64,000 bases of DNA from Hyphomicrobiales bacterium (GCA_017305715.1 JAFKKG010000015.1:205169-269168), one strand, 5' to 3'; counted from the stretch's first letter, positions 1 to 9,023 are shown. Translations and numbers: made by a program. The notes: generated by a model from the letters alone, not told the origin.

Positions 1-425
1 AGCGCATTCGGCGGGATCTGTTGCTGCAGCATGCGATGGCCGGCGGCCGAAACACGGTCGGTATCGGCCACGAACAGGATCACGGGTGCGACGCCGCGTC
101 TGACCGCCTCCTTCATGAAGCCGATCTCGGCGGTCATCTTGAAGAACTCGTCGAAGGCGTGGAAGCCGAGGTCGAGCACCTTGGCGACGCCGTCATTGAC
201 GATCAGGCGGTCCATCAGCTGCATCTTGCCGTAGGTGTCGATGACGTCGGCGGTCTCGGTGGTGCGCGGCAGATATTCCAGCAGCGAGGGCTCCTTCAGA
301 TTGATGTCGAAGGAGATCACCGTGCCGTTCTTCAACAGCAGGAATTCGCTGAGCAGCCGCGCGATCAGCGTCTTGCCGACCAGCGGACGGGGCGAGCAGA
401 TGATGTAGACGGGCGTGGGGCTCAT
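1..425 (-). CDS. ParA/MinD-like P-loop ATPase, partial (3' end outside window)
   Basis: The reverse strand is open from an ATG at 425 (an in-frame GTG precedes it at 428) to the window edge, giving 141 codons with no stop. The N-terminus holds a Walker-A-like loop, SPRPLVGKT (residues 11-19, Lys18), then an FDIN segment with Asp40 placed like the A' aspartate of SIMIBI-class ATPases. The signature lysine of true ParA proteins is absent (Arg-Pro-Leu instead). It follows another ParA-like gene on the same strand by 59 bp, and both proteins place the P-loop lysine at 18 and the aspartate at 40, so they look like diverged paralogs in one operon. Substrate or cargo is unknown. I see no strong ribosome site. 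Function beyond nucleotide binding is inference. Confidence 0.75.
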   Translation of the reverse strand, partial: MSPTPVYIICSPRPLVGKTLIARLLSEFLLLKNGTVISFDINLKEPSLLEYLPRTTETADVIDTYGKMQLMDRLIVNDGVAKVLDLGFHAFDEFFKMTAEIGFMKEAVRRGVAPVILFVADTDRVSAAGHRMLQQQIPPNA

Positions 426-484
426 CACGCGCTATATCAGGCGATTTTCCCGCCTAATCCAGTCCCATCGCATGCAGGCGCCGA

Positions 485-1234
485 TTATTTTTCGCCGCTG
501 CGGGTAGCGGACTTGGCGCCGACCAGGTCGGTCAGCTTGATGCGGTCGAACTCGCTCCAGACATTCGCAAGCCAGTGCCGGACATAGCCGCGCAGCACGA
601 ACGAATAGTTCGCGGCCTCGTCATTCGTGCCCTTGTTGGCGACGAATTTGAGGAACGGCACCGAGGAAACCTCGACCTGCTCATAGGCCATTTCGTTGAG
701 CTTGGGGATCGTGAGCTCGGTGGCGTCCTTGATGCGGTGGAAATAGGAATTGTAGGTCGCCTGGTCCCACTGGAAGAACTGGGTGTCGTTGATGAAGTTC
801 TTGACGAGATAGTATTTCGCGCCCTGCATGAAGTTGGCGGTTTCGGCGATTTCGTCCAGCGAGGCGATCGAGGGGCCCAGGATATGGAACACGGCGAAAG
901 TGATCTGGCCGGCCTTGGCGGCATCGAGGAAGCCGATATCGCGCAAGGAGGCCAGCGCCGGCGACAGCAATCCGGCGCGGACGTCGATCACGGTGACCGA
1001 GGTCCCTGCATTGAGCGTATCGAAGATCTTCATCTGATCCGCAGTCGTCGTCATGTCGACGATCTGGGTGATGTCAGGGTGGAAACGCTTGAGTGTCCCG
1101 CGCGGCGATTCGGTGTCGAACGCCCTGGTGGGGACATTGTTGGCGCTGAAATAATCCAGCAGCGTCCGTGACACGGTCGTCTTGCCGACCCCGCCCTTGT
1201 CCGCGCCCACCACAATCACGACCGGCTTTGCCAT
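485..1234 (-). CDS. ParA-family P-loop ATPase
   Basis: A 249-residue protein with the deviant Walker A motif ADKGGVGKTT (residues 11-20, signature Lys13 and Lys18), A' Asp40 in AFDTES and Walker B Asp84 in TVIDVRAG. These are the hallmarks of the ParA/MinD/Soj family, which dimerises on ATP and positions DNA or protein cargo. The ATG at 1234 is preferred because AGGA lies about 6 nt upstream; the frame extends to 1306 but that part has no support. There is no adjacent parB-like gene or centromere-like repeat, so this is not an ordinary chromosome or plasmid partition locus. The next gene downstream is a second, more degenerate ATPase of the same layout. Role in positioning or division is inference. 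Confidence 0.8.
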   Translation of the reverse strand: MAKPVVIVVGADKGGVGKTTVSRTLLDYFSANNVPTRAFDTESPRGTLKRFHPDITQIVDMTTTADQMKIFDTLNAGTSVTVIDVRAGLLSPALASLRDIGFLDAAKAGQITFAVFHILGPSIASLDEIAETANFMQGAKYYLVKNFINDTQFFQWDQATYNSYFHRIKDATELTIPKLNEMAYEQVEVSSVPFLKFVANKGTNDEAANYSFVLRGYVRHWLANVWSEFDRIKLTDLVGAKSATRSGEK

Positions 1235-1399
1235 GGAATTTCCTACTACGCGCCCCGATCGCGGGAGCGACCGGCAGATCCCCGCACCTGCTTTGGGCGC
1301 GAACATGGCAGAAACAAGGGAGAATTCAATTCCTCAAGGCAGTGCCAGCGTTATTCATGCGGAATTCGTTAATGGCTGCTCGCTATTGGCGCGGAAGCC

Positions 1400-2602
1400 T
1401 CAACGGTGAGGGCCCCAAGGTCCCTGCAACGGACCGAACGGACCCGGTTGCGTGCCTTGTGGCAAGGCGGGCGGTCGGCCCGCCGGGGTGGTCGTATCGC
1501 TCCAGGGGCCGTGCGGAACGGGGGGCGGCAACTGATCAGGGGCCGCCTCATCCTCAGGCCTGGTATCGTCAGGCAAGGCCAGCGGGCCGGGATCGCGGCC
1601 GCCGGCGAACTGCACCAGCGCCTTGACCCGCGAATCCACCGACGGGTGGGTGGCGAACAAATCGGCAAACCCTTCGCGCGGATTGTCGAGACACAGCTCC
1701 ATGACGGCCGACGTGGCGCCCGGAAGCTCGCCGCGATTTTCGATCTTGCGCAGCGCCGAGATCATGGCGTCGGGGTTCTTGGTCAGCTCGACCGAACCGG
1801 CGTCGGCCAGGAATTCGCGCGACCGCGACAGTGCCAGCTTGACCACCTGCGACAGCAGCCACGCCACCATGATCAGCGCCACCGCGATGATGACCACGAT
1901 GATTGCGCCGCCGCCGGAGCCCTTGCTGTCGCTGTCCGAAGACGAGGAGGACGAACGCGAGGACGAGGAGGACCAGGAGCCGCCGGACGAACCCCATGAC
2001 AGGTTGGTGAACATCCGGAAGAACAATTCGCCGAAGAAGCCGACCACGCCGGCGATGATGACCGCGATCACCATCAGCTGCACGTCGCCGTTGCGGATAT
2101 GGGTCAGTTCGTGGCCCAGTACGGCCTCGATTTCCTGGTCGTTGAGCGCTTTCAGCAGGCCCGTGGTGACGGTGACGGCATATTGCCGCCGGTTGAGGCC
2201 GCTGGCGAACGCGTTCAGCGCCGGGCTGTCCATCACCTTCAGCTTCGGCATCGGAATGCCGCGCGAGATGCAGAGATTTTCGAGCAGATTATACAGCCGC
2301 GGCTGCTGCTTGCGCGTCACGTCCTCGCCGCCGGTGATGGCGTCGATCATGTTCTGGTGGAAGAAGTACGCGATCACGATCCAGAGCGCGGCGATGCCGG
2401 TGGCATAGGGAAAGGCCGCGATCAGGTCGCGCGAGGCGGCCCGCAAATAATAATCGACCGAAGCATCGCTGCGGATCAGGACTTCCGCGAGTAGCGCCCC
2501 CGCATAGACCAGTACATAGATCAGCAGGAACAGGCCCGCGAGCAGCAGCATCGAACGAAACTTGTTCGATGCGATATGCGTGTAGAGCCCGTACGCGGCC
2601 AT
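1400..2602 (-). CDS. M48-family membrane zinc metalloprotease
   Basis: A 400-residue HtpX-like protease of the inner membrane. Two hydrophobic segments lie at about residues 18-40 and 64-82, followed by the catalytic HELTH zinc motif (164-168) and the third ligand Glu263 in SREFLAD. Between them is a membrane segment (about 175-192), then a serine/aspartate/glycine-rich linker (about 203-232) and another hydrophobic segment (232-256). The C-terminal 60 residues are rich in proline and look disordered. M48 proteases degrade misfolded or damaged membrane proteins. A LemA gene lies 111 bp upstream on the same strand, the usual partner of this protease type, with a palindromic repeat between them. 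The serine-rich linker inside the catalytic domain is the only unusual part. Confidence 0.9.
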   Translation of the reverse strand: MAAYGLYTHIASNKFRSMLLLAGLFLLIYVLVYAGALLAEVLIRSDASVDYYLRAASRDLIAAFPYATGIAALWIVIAYFFHQNMIDAITGGEDVTRKQQPRLYNLLENLCISRGIPMPKLKVMDSPALNAFASGLNRRQYAVTVTTGLLKALNDQEIEAVLGHELTHIRNGDVQLMVIAVIIAGVVGFFGELFFRMFTNLSWGSSGGSWSSSSSRSSSSSSDSDSKGSGGGAIIVVIIAVALIMVAWLLSQVVKLALSRSREFLADAGSVELTKNPDAMISALRKIENRGELPGATSAVMELCLDNPREGFADLFATHPSVDSRVKALVQFAGGRDPGPLALPDDTRPEDEAAPDQLPPPVPHGPWSDTTTPAGRPPALPQGTQPGPFGPLQGPWGPHR

Positions 2603-2621
2603 GATGCGTTACCACTAACCG

Positions 2622-2696
2622 CCGTCATTCCGGGATGGTCCGAAGGACCAGGCCCGGAATCTCGAGATTCCGGGTTCGCGCGCCCCGGAATGACGG
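2622..2696. repeat. Dispersed palindromic repeat, family A copy 1
   Basis: A REP-like element bounded by CCGTCATTCCGGG and CCCCGGAATGACGG, with a central 22-bp perfect palindrome at 2653-2674 built on GGAATCTCGAGATTCC. It lies between the lemA and M48 protease genes. Other copies are at 36999-37076 and 46081-46161. The RNA would fold into a cruciform-like double hairpin. Confidence 0.9.
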
Positions 2697-2713
2697 AGAA
2701 GGAGAGCCATCGC

Positions 2714-3274
2714 TCAGAACTTCACGGTCGGCACGGCCTCGACTTCGGTGCGGCTGGCGCCGAGATCGAAGAAATCCTTTTTGGTGAAGCCGAACATGCC
2801 GGCAAACAACGCGGCCGGCATCTGCTGGATACCGGTATTGTATTCCTGGACCGCGTTGTTGAAGAAGCGGCGGCTGGAGGCAATCTTGTTTTCGAGATCG
2901 GACAGTTCGCTGGATAGCTGCTGGAAATTGGCGTTGGCCTTGAGGTCCGGATAGGCCTCCGAGAGCGCGATCAGGCGGCCGAGCGCGCCGGATAGCTGGT
3001 TTTCGGCAGCGCCGACCTGCGACGGCCCCTGCGCCGACATCGCCGAGTTGCGGGCCTTGATGACATCGTCGAGGGTGCCGCGCTCATGGCTGGCATAGCC
3101 CTTCACGGTCTCGACCAGGTTCGGGATCAGATCGTGACGCTGCTTGAGCTGGACGTCGATGTCGGCAAAAGCCTGCCCGACACGCTGGCTCAGCGCGACC
3201 AGACGGTTATACGCGCCGAAGGCGAACAACACGAGAATGACGATGACGCCGAGAACGATCCAGCCGGTCGACAT
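2714..3274 (-). CDS. lemA: LemA family protein
   Basis: A 186-residue LemA-family protein: a short cytoplasmic start, one N-terminal transmembrane helix (about residues 5-24), then a long helical domain. That domain carries the family pattern YNRLVALSQRV..AFADIDVQLKQRHDLIPNLVETVKGY and a C-terminal YNTGIQQMPAALFA segment. The ATG at 3274 is chosen over the TTG at 3283 because AGGAG sits nine bases before it. LemA proteins are membrane-anchored helical-bundle proteins of uncertain role, often encoded next to M48 or HtpX proteases, as here, where the protease gene follows on the same strand. A joint role in membrane protein quality control is inferred from that context. Confidence 0.92.
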   Translation of the reverse strand: MSTGWIVLGVIVILVLFAFGAYNRLVALSQRVGQAFADIDVQLKQRHDLIPNLVETVKGYASHERGTLDDVIKARNSAMSAQGPSQVGAAENQLSGALGRLIALSEAYPDLKANANFQQLSSELSDLENKIASSRRFFNNAVQEYNTGIQQMPAALFAGMFGFTKKDFFDLGASRTEVEAVPTVKF

Positions 3275-3396
3275 GGCAGACAACTCCTGATGAGACGAAG
3301 AAAGTGTGGAACCTAGACGAAAACCGGGGCGTGCGGCAGCCCGCCGCGAGATGGGGCTTGGTGTTAGTCGGAACCAAGGCGGGATAAGTTCAACCA

Positions 3397-3518
3397 GAGT
3401 CGTCCCGGCGAAGGCCGGGACCGATACGCCGCGGCCCCTCGTTGGGCACTCCAGCCAACACCTTCTTTTTACAATTCCCGCCGGTGGTTATGGGTCCCGG
3501 CCTTCGCCGGGACGACTC
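3397..3518. repeat. Dispersed inverted repeat, family C copy 1
   Basis: Two arms of about 22-25 bp form a near-perfect inverted repeat: GAGTCGTCCCGGCGAAGGCC at the left and its complement ending GGGACGACTC at the right. They enclose GATACGCCGCGGC and TGGTTATGGGTCCC. The second copy, at 13411-13537, shares the arms, the TACGCCGCGGC core and TGGTGGTTATGGGTCCCGG. The right arm encodes the end of the Rsm22-like gene. Confidence 0.88.
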
Positions 3519-4492
3519 GTGCACTCCACCACTGCATCGCCCCAGCGCCAGCGCCGGGCAGCCGCATAGTCCGCCCTGGCGCGGCGGGGCGTCCGGCTGA
3601 GGACGAGGCCGGCCGACGTGCAAAGCTTGGCGGTGATTTCGACCTTGGACACGGCCGGTTGCGCCAGCACCCGGGCGGGCCGCGCGGCAGGCGGCTCGCG
3701 CGTCAGCGCCACATAGGCGAACTTTTCGTCCTCAAAGGGCAGCTCGGCGCCCTTGACCTGTTTGTGCGCGCGCGAGCGCTGCAGGCGCTGGGTGAAATGG
3801 CACCAGTCCGGCGCGACAAGCGGACATGTTCCATCGTGCGGGCATGGCGCGGCGACATGCGCGCCATCAGCGATCAGGCGCTCGCGCAGCGCGATGATCC
3901 GCGCATAACCGGCCGGCGTGCCGGGCTCGACCACGACAAGCGTATCGCGGGTCTTTTGCCACATCAGCGCGGCCAGCGCGCTCTGCTCGGCGGCGCTGAT
4001 CTCGCCGATCATGTAGCTGGCGACGACGAGGTCGGCGGCATCAACCTTGATCAGGGAGCTGCGCGCCTCGCCGCGTTCGTAATTGACATCGCGCAGGCGA
4101 AAACTGTCGTGGACGAGATCGAGCGCCAGTTGACGCAAGGGGGCGTTGGCGTCGAGCAGCGTGAAGCCTTGCAGCGAGGAAAACGCTTCCGCTGCCGCCC
4201 AGCTTGCGGTGCCCGGCCCGGCGCCGATATCGAGCAGGGTTGTTGGTGCAAAGTCAGCGCGGATTTCGCGCAGCGCATTCAGGCTGGCGGTGACCGCGGC
4301 ATAGGTCGCCGGCATCCGCGCCAGCGCATAGGCCAGCGCGTCGGTTTCCGACCTGATCGTGCCGGAGCCGCCGCCGTCGCGGTAGTTTTTCGAGATCGAC
4401 GCCGAGCGCGCCGCCGCTTCATTGCGCGAAAAGCCGCTCAGCCTGGCGTCGAGCGCAGCTTTGAGTTCGGCGGGCAGGTCAGGTGAGGTCAT
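3488..4492 (-). CDS. Rsm22-type SAM methyltransferase (small ribosomal subunit)
   Basis: A 334-residue protein of the Rsm22/mitochondrial ribosomal assembly family. The SAM-binding motif LDIGAGPGT is at residues 87-95. A cysteine cluster follows (CPHDGTC at 217-223 and PDWCHF with Cys231), which in this family is thought to bind an iron-sulfur cluster or metal. Family members are linked to small-subunit rRNA or ribosome assembly, and the exact substrate is not settled. The last ten or so codons (ending ...SRPGEGRDP) and the TAA stop at 3488-3490 come from the right arm of a family C repeat, so the C-terminus looks like a product of repeat insertion. It lies downstream of smc on the same strand, separated by another repeat. 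Confidence 0.85.
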   Translation of the reverse strand: MTSPDLPAELKAALDARLSGFSRNEAAARSASISKNYRDGGGSGTIRSETDALAYALARMPATYAAVTASLNALREIRADFAPTTLLDIGAGPGTASWAAAEAFSSLQGFTLLDANAPLRQLALDLVHDSFRLRDVNYERGEARSSLIKVDAADLVVASYMIGEISAAEQSALAALMWQKTRDTLVVVEPGTPAGYARIIALRERLIADGAHVAAPCPHDGTCPLVAPDWCHFTQRLQRSRAHKQVKGAELPFEDEKFAYVALTREPPAARPARVLAQPAVSKVEITAKLCTSAGLVLSRTPRRARADYAAARRWRWGDAVVECTSRPGEGRDP

Positions 4493-4502
4493 TGGGTGTC
4501 TT

Positions 4503-4640
4503 CTCCCTCTCCCCGTGTCGGAGAGGGTGGCTTCGCGAAGCGAAGACGGGTGAGGGGTTCTCTCCGCGCGTTATGTCTTCGCGGTAAGATACCTCTCATC
4601 CGGCGCTTCGCGCCACCTTCTCCACAAGGGGAGAAGGGAA
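4503..4640. repeat. Dispersed repeat, family D copy 1
   Basis: The intergenic DNA between smc and the Rsm22-like gene is almost wholly a repeat made of short inverted units: CTCCCTCTCCCC..GGAGAGGG, GGCTTCGCGAAGCGAAG, GGGTGAGGGG and a closing CTTCTCCACAAGGGGAGAAG. A related copy is at 15525-15647. Because both flanking genes run leftward, its hairpins lie in the smc 3' region and could act on transcript ends. Confidence 0.85.
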
Positions 4641-4645
4641 GAAGC

Positions 4646-7600
4646 TCACGCCACGTGCTGGTCGAGGATCTTCACGGCGTCGTCGAGGCCGACCGAGACC
4701 AGTTGCGAGACGCCGCGCTCGGCCATGGTGACGCCGAACAGCCGGTTCATCCGCGCCATCGTGATCGGATTATGCGTGATGATGATGAAGCGGGTTTCGG
4801 TCGAGGACGTCATCTCGTGCAGGAGGTTGCAGAACCGCTCCACATTGTGGTCGTCGAGCGGCGCGTCGACTTCGTCCAGCACGCAGATCGGCGACGGGTT
4901 GGTGAGGAACACCGCAAAAATCAATGCCAGCGCGGTCAGCGCCTGCTCGCCGCCCGAGAGCAGCGACAGCGTCTGCGGCTTCTTGCCCGGCGGCTTGGCG
5001 ATGATTTCGAGTCCGGCTTCCAGCGGATCGTCGCTTTCGATCAGGTGCAATGCCGCCTCGCCGCCGCCGAACAGTTCCACGAACAGCCGCTTGAAATGCT
5101 CGTTGACGGTCTCGAACGAGGTCAGCAAGCGCTCGCGGGCTTCCTTGTTGAGGCTCTGGATCCCCTGGCGCAGCCGCTTGATGGCTTCCACGAGGTCATC
5201 ACGCTCGGTCGTCAGCGCGGTGTGCTGGGTCTCGACTTCGCGCAGTTCTTCCTCGGCGCGCAGATTGACCGCGCCCAGCCGCTCGCGGTCGCGGCGCAGC
5301 TTTTCGAGGTTTTCCTCGATCTCGGCGAGCGGCGGCAATTCCGCGCCCGGCTCGATCTCGGCCAGGGCGGCCACCGCATGCGGCTCGACTTCGAGCATGT
5401 CGTGGATTTCGCGCTCGATATCGGACAGGCGGCGCTTGGTGCCCTCCATGCGTTCTTCGGCGCGGGCGCAAGCCTCGCGGGCGTTGGAGAGCGCTTCCAG
5501 CGAGGCCTTGGCCTCGCGGTCGGTCTCCGCCATCACGCTCTCGGCCGCAGCCAGCGCATCGGCGGCCACGCGGCGGGCGCTTTCGGCCGATTCGATTTCG
5601 CTGATCAGCGCACGGCGCTTCTGGGCAAACAGCGCCGGCGCGTCTTCGAGTTCGGCGCGCTCGGCGGTGACTTCGGTGACGCGGGCCTCGATGGTCGCGA
5701 CCTGGGAGGCCGCGCTCTGCTTGCGGTTCTGCCAGTCGTTGCGCTCGGCGAGGATCGCCTGCACGCGGCGGTCGGCGAGTTCCGCCTCGCGCGCCAGCGC
5801 CTGCGCTTCGGCACGCACTTGGGCGGCGAAGCGGCGATGGCCTTCGATGTCGGTGCGGACGGTGGAAAGTTTGGTCTCGGTCTCCAGGCTCGGCGGCAGT
5901 TCGGCGAGCGCCGCGTTAGCCGTCTCGTACGAGGCCTCGACCTCGGTGCGGTCGGCGGCCAGGCGGGTGTGGGCTTCGGTCAGCGTCGCTTTGCGCGCGG
6001 CGTGGCGGCTGATTTCGCGCTCGGTCGCGGCATGGCGCTCGCGGGCGGCATCGGCCTCGCGCTGCGCGGCGCGCCAGGCGTCACGAGCGGCGGACTCGGC
6101 GCCGGACGCCGCCTTCAACTCGCTCTCGGCGTCTTCCAGCGCCTGCCGCTTGGTGGCGGCATCTGATCGGGCCTGTTCCAGTTCGTTTTCGATGTCGACC
6201 AGGCGCGCGCGTTCGGCCAGACGCCGGGCAGCGCCGGTCGGGGCGTGGGCGGCCGCAACAAAACCGTCCCAGCGCCAGACGTCGCCTTCCAGCGACACCA
6301 GCCGCTGGCCGGTCTTGAGCTGCGACACCAACTCCGCGCCGCGCTCCTTGGAAACGACGCCGATCTGCGCCAGACGCCGCGTCAGTTCGGACGGGGCTTC
6401 GACATGGGCGGCCAGCGCTTCGACGCCGGCGGGCAGCGACGGATCGTCGAAGGTGGCCCCAGCATTGGTCCAGCGCATCGGCGCGGAGGGATCGATCGGC
6501 GCGTCGAGGTCGTCGCCGAGCACGGCGCCAAGCGCCTTTTCATAACCCTTGGTGACGGTGACGCCGTCGATGATCGGCGGCCATAAATTCTTGGTCTCGC
6601 CGTTGACGAGCTTTGAGATAGTGCGGGCTTCGGTCTCCAGACGCTGCACGCGCTTGTCGGCTTCGGCGAGTGGCGAACGGGACGCCTCCAGTTTGGCGCG
6701 CGCGGCAACGTGGCCGGCCTCGCTGGCCTGTGCCGCGGCTTCGGAAGCGACGAGGGTTTCCTGCGCGGTCTCCATCGCGCCGGCGAGCGCGTCGATATCG
6801 CCGAGATTGCCGGTTTCCTGCGCGAGCTTTTGCTCTTCGGCCTGGACGTTGGCGATTTCCTGGTCGAGCCGGGACAGCCGGTCGCGATGGGTGCGTACGC
6901 CGGCTTCCAACTGGTTACGCTTGGCGGTGAGGTCGGCCAGCACCGTCGTCAGTTCCGAGAACATGCGCTCGGCGGCGGCCAGCGTCGCTTCGGCCTCCGA
7001 GACGCGCTCGTCGACGCCAGAGCGCTTCTCGACGCGCGACTTGATCTCTTCCTTGATTTCCGAGTCTTCAGTGTCGAGCCGCAGCAGGGCTACTTCCGCA
7101 TCCGAGGTCTGCTGCTGCTCGCGTTCGATGTCGGCGGAGAACTGCGTCAGGCGGCGGTCGAGCTCGGCGACGCGCTCTTTCGCGCGCGCTTCCTCGCGGT
7201 CGAGCTGCTCGCGGGCATTGGTCAGGCGCTGCAGGCCGGCCGCGGCGCGGGCTTCGCTGTCTCGCAGCTCGGGCAGTTCGGAGGCGCGGATCGCCTGGAT
7301 GCGGGCGGCCTCGGCCTGCTCGCGGGTGCGTTCGGCCATCTCGCGAACGTTGAGGTCGTGGGTGCGCGCGGCTTCCGCGACATCCGTATTGGCTTCGAGC
7401 CAGCGCAGATGGAACAGCGTCGCCTCGGCCTTGCGCACCTTTGCCGCGACTTCGCGGAACCGGATCGCCTGCCGCGCCTGCTTCTTCAACCCGTCCATCT
7501 GGCCGGCGAGCTGGCCGATCACGTCTTCGACGCGGGTGAGGTTGGTCTCGGCCGCCTTCAGCCGCAATTCGGCTTCGTGACGGCGGGCATGCAGACCGGC

Positions 7601-8110
7601 GACGCCAGCGGCGTCTTCCAGCACGCGGCGGCGCTGTTCGGGCTTGGCCTGAATGATTTCGCCGATCTTGCCTTGGTGGACCAGCGCCGGCGAGCGCGCG
7701 CCGGTGGCGGCATCGGCGAACAGGATCTGCACGTCGCGGGCGCGCACGTCGCGGCCATTGATGCGGTAGACCGATCCTGATTCGCGCTCGATGCGCCGGG
7801 AAATTTCCAGGATCTCGCGGTCGTTCATCGCCGCCGGCGCCGAGCGGTCGGCATTGTCGATCGTCATCACGACTTCGGCGTGGTTGCGCGCCGGCCGGTT
7901 GCCGGAACCGGCGAAGATCACCGCATCCATGTCGGCGGCGCGCAGCGATTTGTGCGAGGTCTCGCCCATCGCCCAGCGCAGCGCCTCGACCAGATTGGAT
8001 TTGCCGCAGCCGTTCGGCCCGACCACACCGGTGAGACCGGGTTCGATCATGAAATCGGTGGGTTCAACGAACGACTTGAAACCGTGAAGGCGAAGGCGCG
8101 TGAGTTTCAT
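4646..8110 (-). CDS. smc: Chromosome segregation protein SMC
   Basis: A 1,154-residue SMC protein, full length for bacteria. The N-terminal head carries Walker A GPNGCGKS (31-38). Long coiled-coil arms rich in Glu, Arg and Ala flank a hinge near the middle (about 500-620). The C-terminal head has the signature LSGGEQALTALAL and Walker B ICVLDEVDAPLD. SMC is the core ATPase of bacterial condensin and compacts and individualises sister chromosomes with ScpA and ScpB, which are not in this window. The ATG at 8110 is chosen because it yields the usual MKLTRLRLHGFKSF start; a GTG two codons upstream is possible. It is the last gene of the leftward dciA-dsbA-smc run. Confidence 0.97.
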   Translation of the reverse strand: MKLTRLRLHGFKSFVEPTDFMIEPGLTGVVGPNGCGKSNLVEALRWAMGETSHKSLRAADMDAVIFAGSGNRPARNHAEVVMTIDNADRSAPAAMNDREILEISRRIERESGSVYRINGRDVRARDVQILFADAATGARSPALVHQGKIGEIIQAKPEQRRRVLEDAAGVAGLHARRHEAELRLKAAETNLTRVEDVIGQLAGQMDGLKKQARQAIRFREVAAKVRKAEATLFHLRWLEANTDVAEAARTHDLNVREMAERTREQAEAARIQAIRASELPELRDSEARAAAGLQRLTNAREQLDREEARAKERVAELDRRLTQFSADIEREQQQTSDAEVALLRLDTEDSEIKEEIKSRVEKRSGVDERVSEAEATLAAAERMFSELTTVLADLTAKRNQLEAGVRTHRDRLSRLDQEIANVQAEEQKLAQETGNLGDIDALAGAMETAQETLVASEAAAQASEAGHVAARAKLEASRSPLAEADKRVQRLETEARTISKLVNGETKNLWPPIIDGVTVTKGYEKALGAVLGDDLDAPIDPSAPMRWTNAGATFDDPSLPAGVEALAAHVEAPSELTRRLAQIGVVSKERGAELVSQLKTGQRLVSLEGDVWRWDGFVAAAHAPTGAARRLAERARLVDIENELEQARSDAATKRQALEDAESELKAASGAESAARDAWRAAQREADAARERHAATEREISRHAARKATLTEAHTRLAADRTEVEASYETANAALAELPPSLETETKLSTVRTDIEGHRRFAAQVRAEAQALAREAELADRRVQAILAERNDWQNRKQSAASQVATIEARVTEVTAERAELEDAPALFAQKRRALISEIESAESARRVAADALAAAESVMAETDREAKASLEALSNAREACARAEERMEGTKRRLSDIEREIHDMLEVEPHAVAALAEIEPGAELPPLAEIEENLEKLRRDRERLGAVNLRAEEELREVETQHTALTTERDDLVEAIKRLRQGIQSLNKEARERLLTSFETVNEHFKRLFVELFGGGEAALHLIESDDPLEAGLEIIAKPPGKKPQTLSLLSGGEQALTALALIFAVFLTNPSPICVLDEVDAPLDDHNVERFCNLLHEMTSSTETRFIIITHNPITMARMNRLFGVTMAERGVSQLVSVGLDDAVKILDQHVA

Positions 8111-8366
8111 GAACACGATTCTCTGTTGGCAGGGCGCGAATCTCCCTGCCGTGACAATACCATGGAAGGCAATGTCGGTGTGTGGACGAGTCGCGTGATG
8201 CGGCTCTTATCGCCCGCGACAATGGCGAGGCCCGGGCCGAAGGGCAACGGGCGGGGAGGGCTTTTCCCAAGCCTTTTATCGAGGCATTTGCGGGGCTTAC
8301 GGGCCCGTACGAATCCGGTGGGCGAATCAGGTTTTCAACAGGGATTTGATACGCAGGATGCGCCGG

Positions 8367-9023
8367 TCAGCTCTTCAGCATCGAATTGATGCGCTTGGAA
8401 AACTCCTCGAAGCTCTGTTCGCCCCTGAGCATCTCGCCATTGATGAAGAAGGTCGGCGTCGAACTGACCTTCAAAACTTCAGCGGCGAATTTCTGGTCGG
8501 CGGCGATCTTGTCGAGCAGCTTCTGGTCCTTCAGGCAGTCTTCCACCGCGGCCTGGGTGAGGCCGGCCTGCTTGCCGATCCGGGTCAGCGTCTCCGTGGT
8601 GTTCTTCAGCACCCAGTCGTTCTGCTGCTTGAACAGCAAGTCGATGACGGCGAAATATTTCGGCGCGTCGTCCTTGGCGATGCAGCGCGCCAGCATCGAG
8701 CCGGCCGCGGCCTTGATGTCGAGCGGGAATTCGCGGAACACGAACCGGACCTTGCCGCTGTCGATGAATTCCGACTTGATTTTCGGGAACACGTTTTCGG
8801 TGAAGGCTGCGCAATGCGGGCAGGTCATCGAGGCGTATTCGGTGATGGTCACCGTGGCGTTCGCGGGGCCGAGCGCCATGTCCGGCAGCGACTGCGGCTT
8901 GGCGACGTCGGAGGCACTTTGCGCCAGCGCGTCCGAAATCAGCCGCAGCGGCGAAAAGCCGGCGAGGGCGGCAAGCCCGGTCAGCGAGAGGGCGGCGGTG
9001 AAGGCGCGGCGCGTGATGATCAA
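8367..9023 (-). CDS. DsbA-family thioredoxin-fold oxidoreductase, Tat-type signal
   Basis: A 218-residue exported thiol-disulfide oxidoreductase. The N-terminus MIITRRAFTAALSLTGLAAL has an n-region twin arginine followed by a hydrophobic stretch and a likely cleavage after DALAQS, suggesting Tat export. The mature part has the thioredoxin-fold active site CPHC (in SMTCPHCAAF) and a cis-Pro region STPTFFING. Such proteins introduce or shuffle disulfides in the periplasm. It lies between dciA and smc, a gene order I recognise from related genera. The 256-bp gap to smc shows no gene. Redox partner is unknown. Confidence 0.9.
   Translation of the reverse strand: MIITRRAFTAALSLTGLAALAGFSPLRLISDALAQSASDVAKPQSLPDMALGPANATVTITEYASMTCPHCAAFTENVFPKIKSEFIDSGKVRFVFREFPLDIKAAAGSMLARCIAKDDAPKYFAVIDLLFKQQNDWVLKNTTETLTRIGKQAGLTQAAVEDCLKDQKLLDKIAADQKFAAEVLKVSSTPTFFINGEMLRGEQSFEEFSKRINSMLKS

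Noticed and set aside
21-587. Forward frame of 188 codons at the left edge
   Set aside because: It is antisense to the partial ATPase gene, has no recognisable motif and no ribosome site.
4496-7780. Long forward frames antisense to smc
   Set aside because: They are shadows caused by high GC content opposite the SMC coiled coil; low-complexity Arg/Ser/Ala products without motifs.
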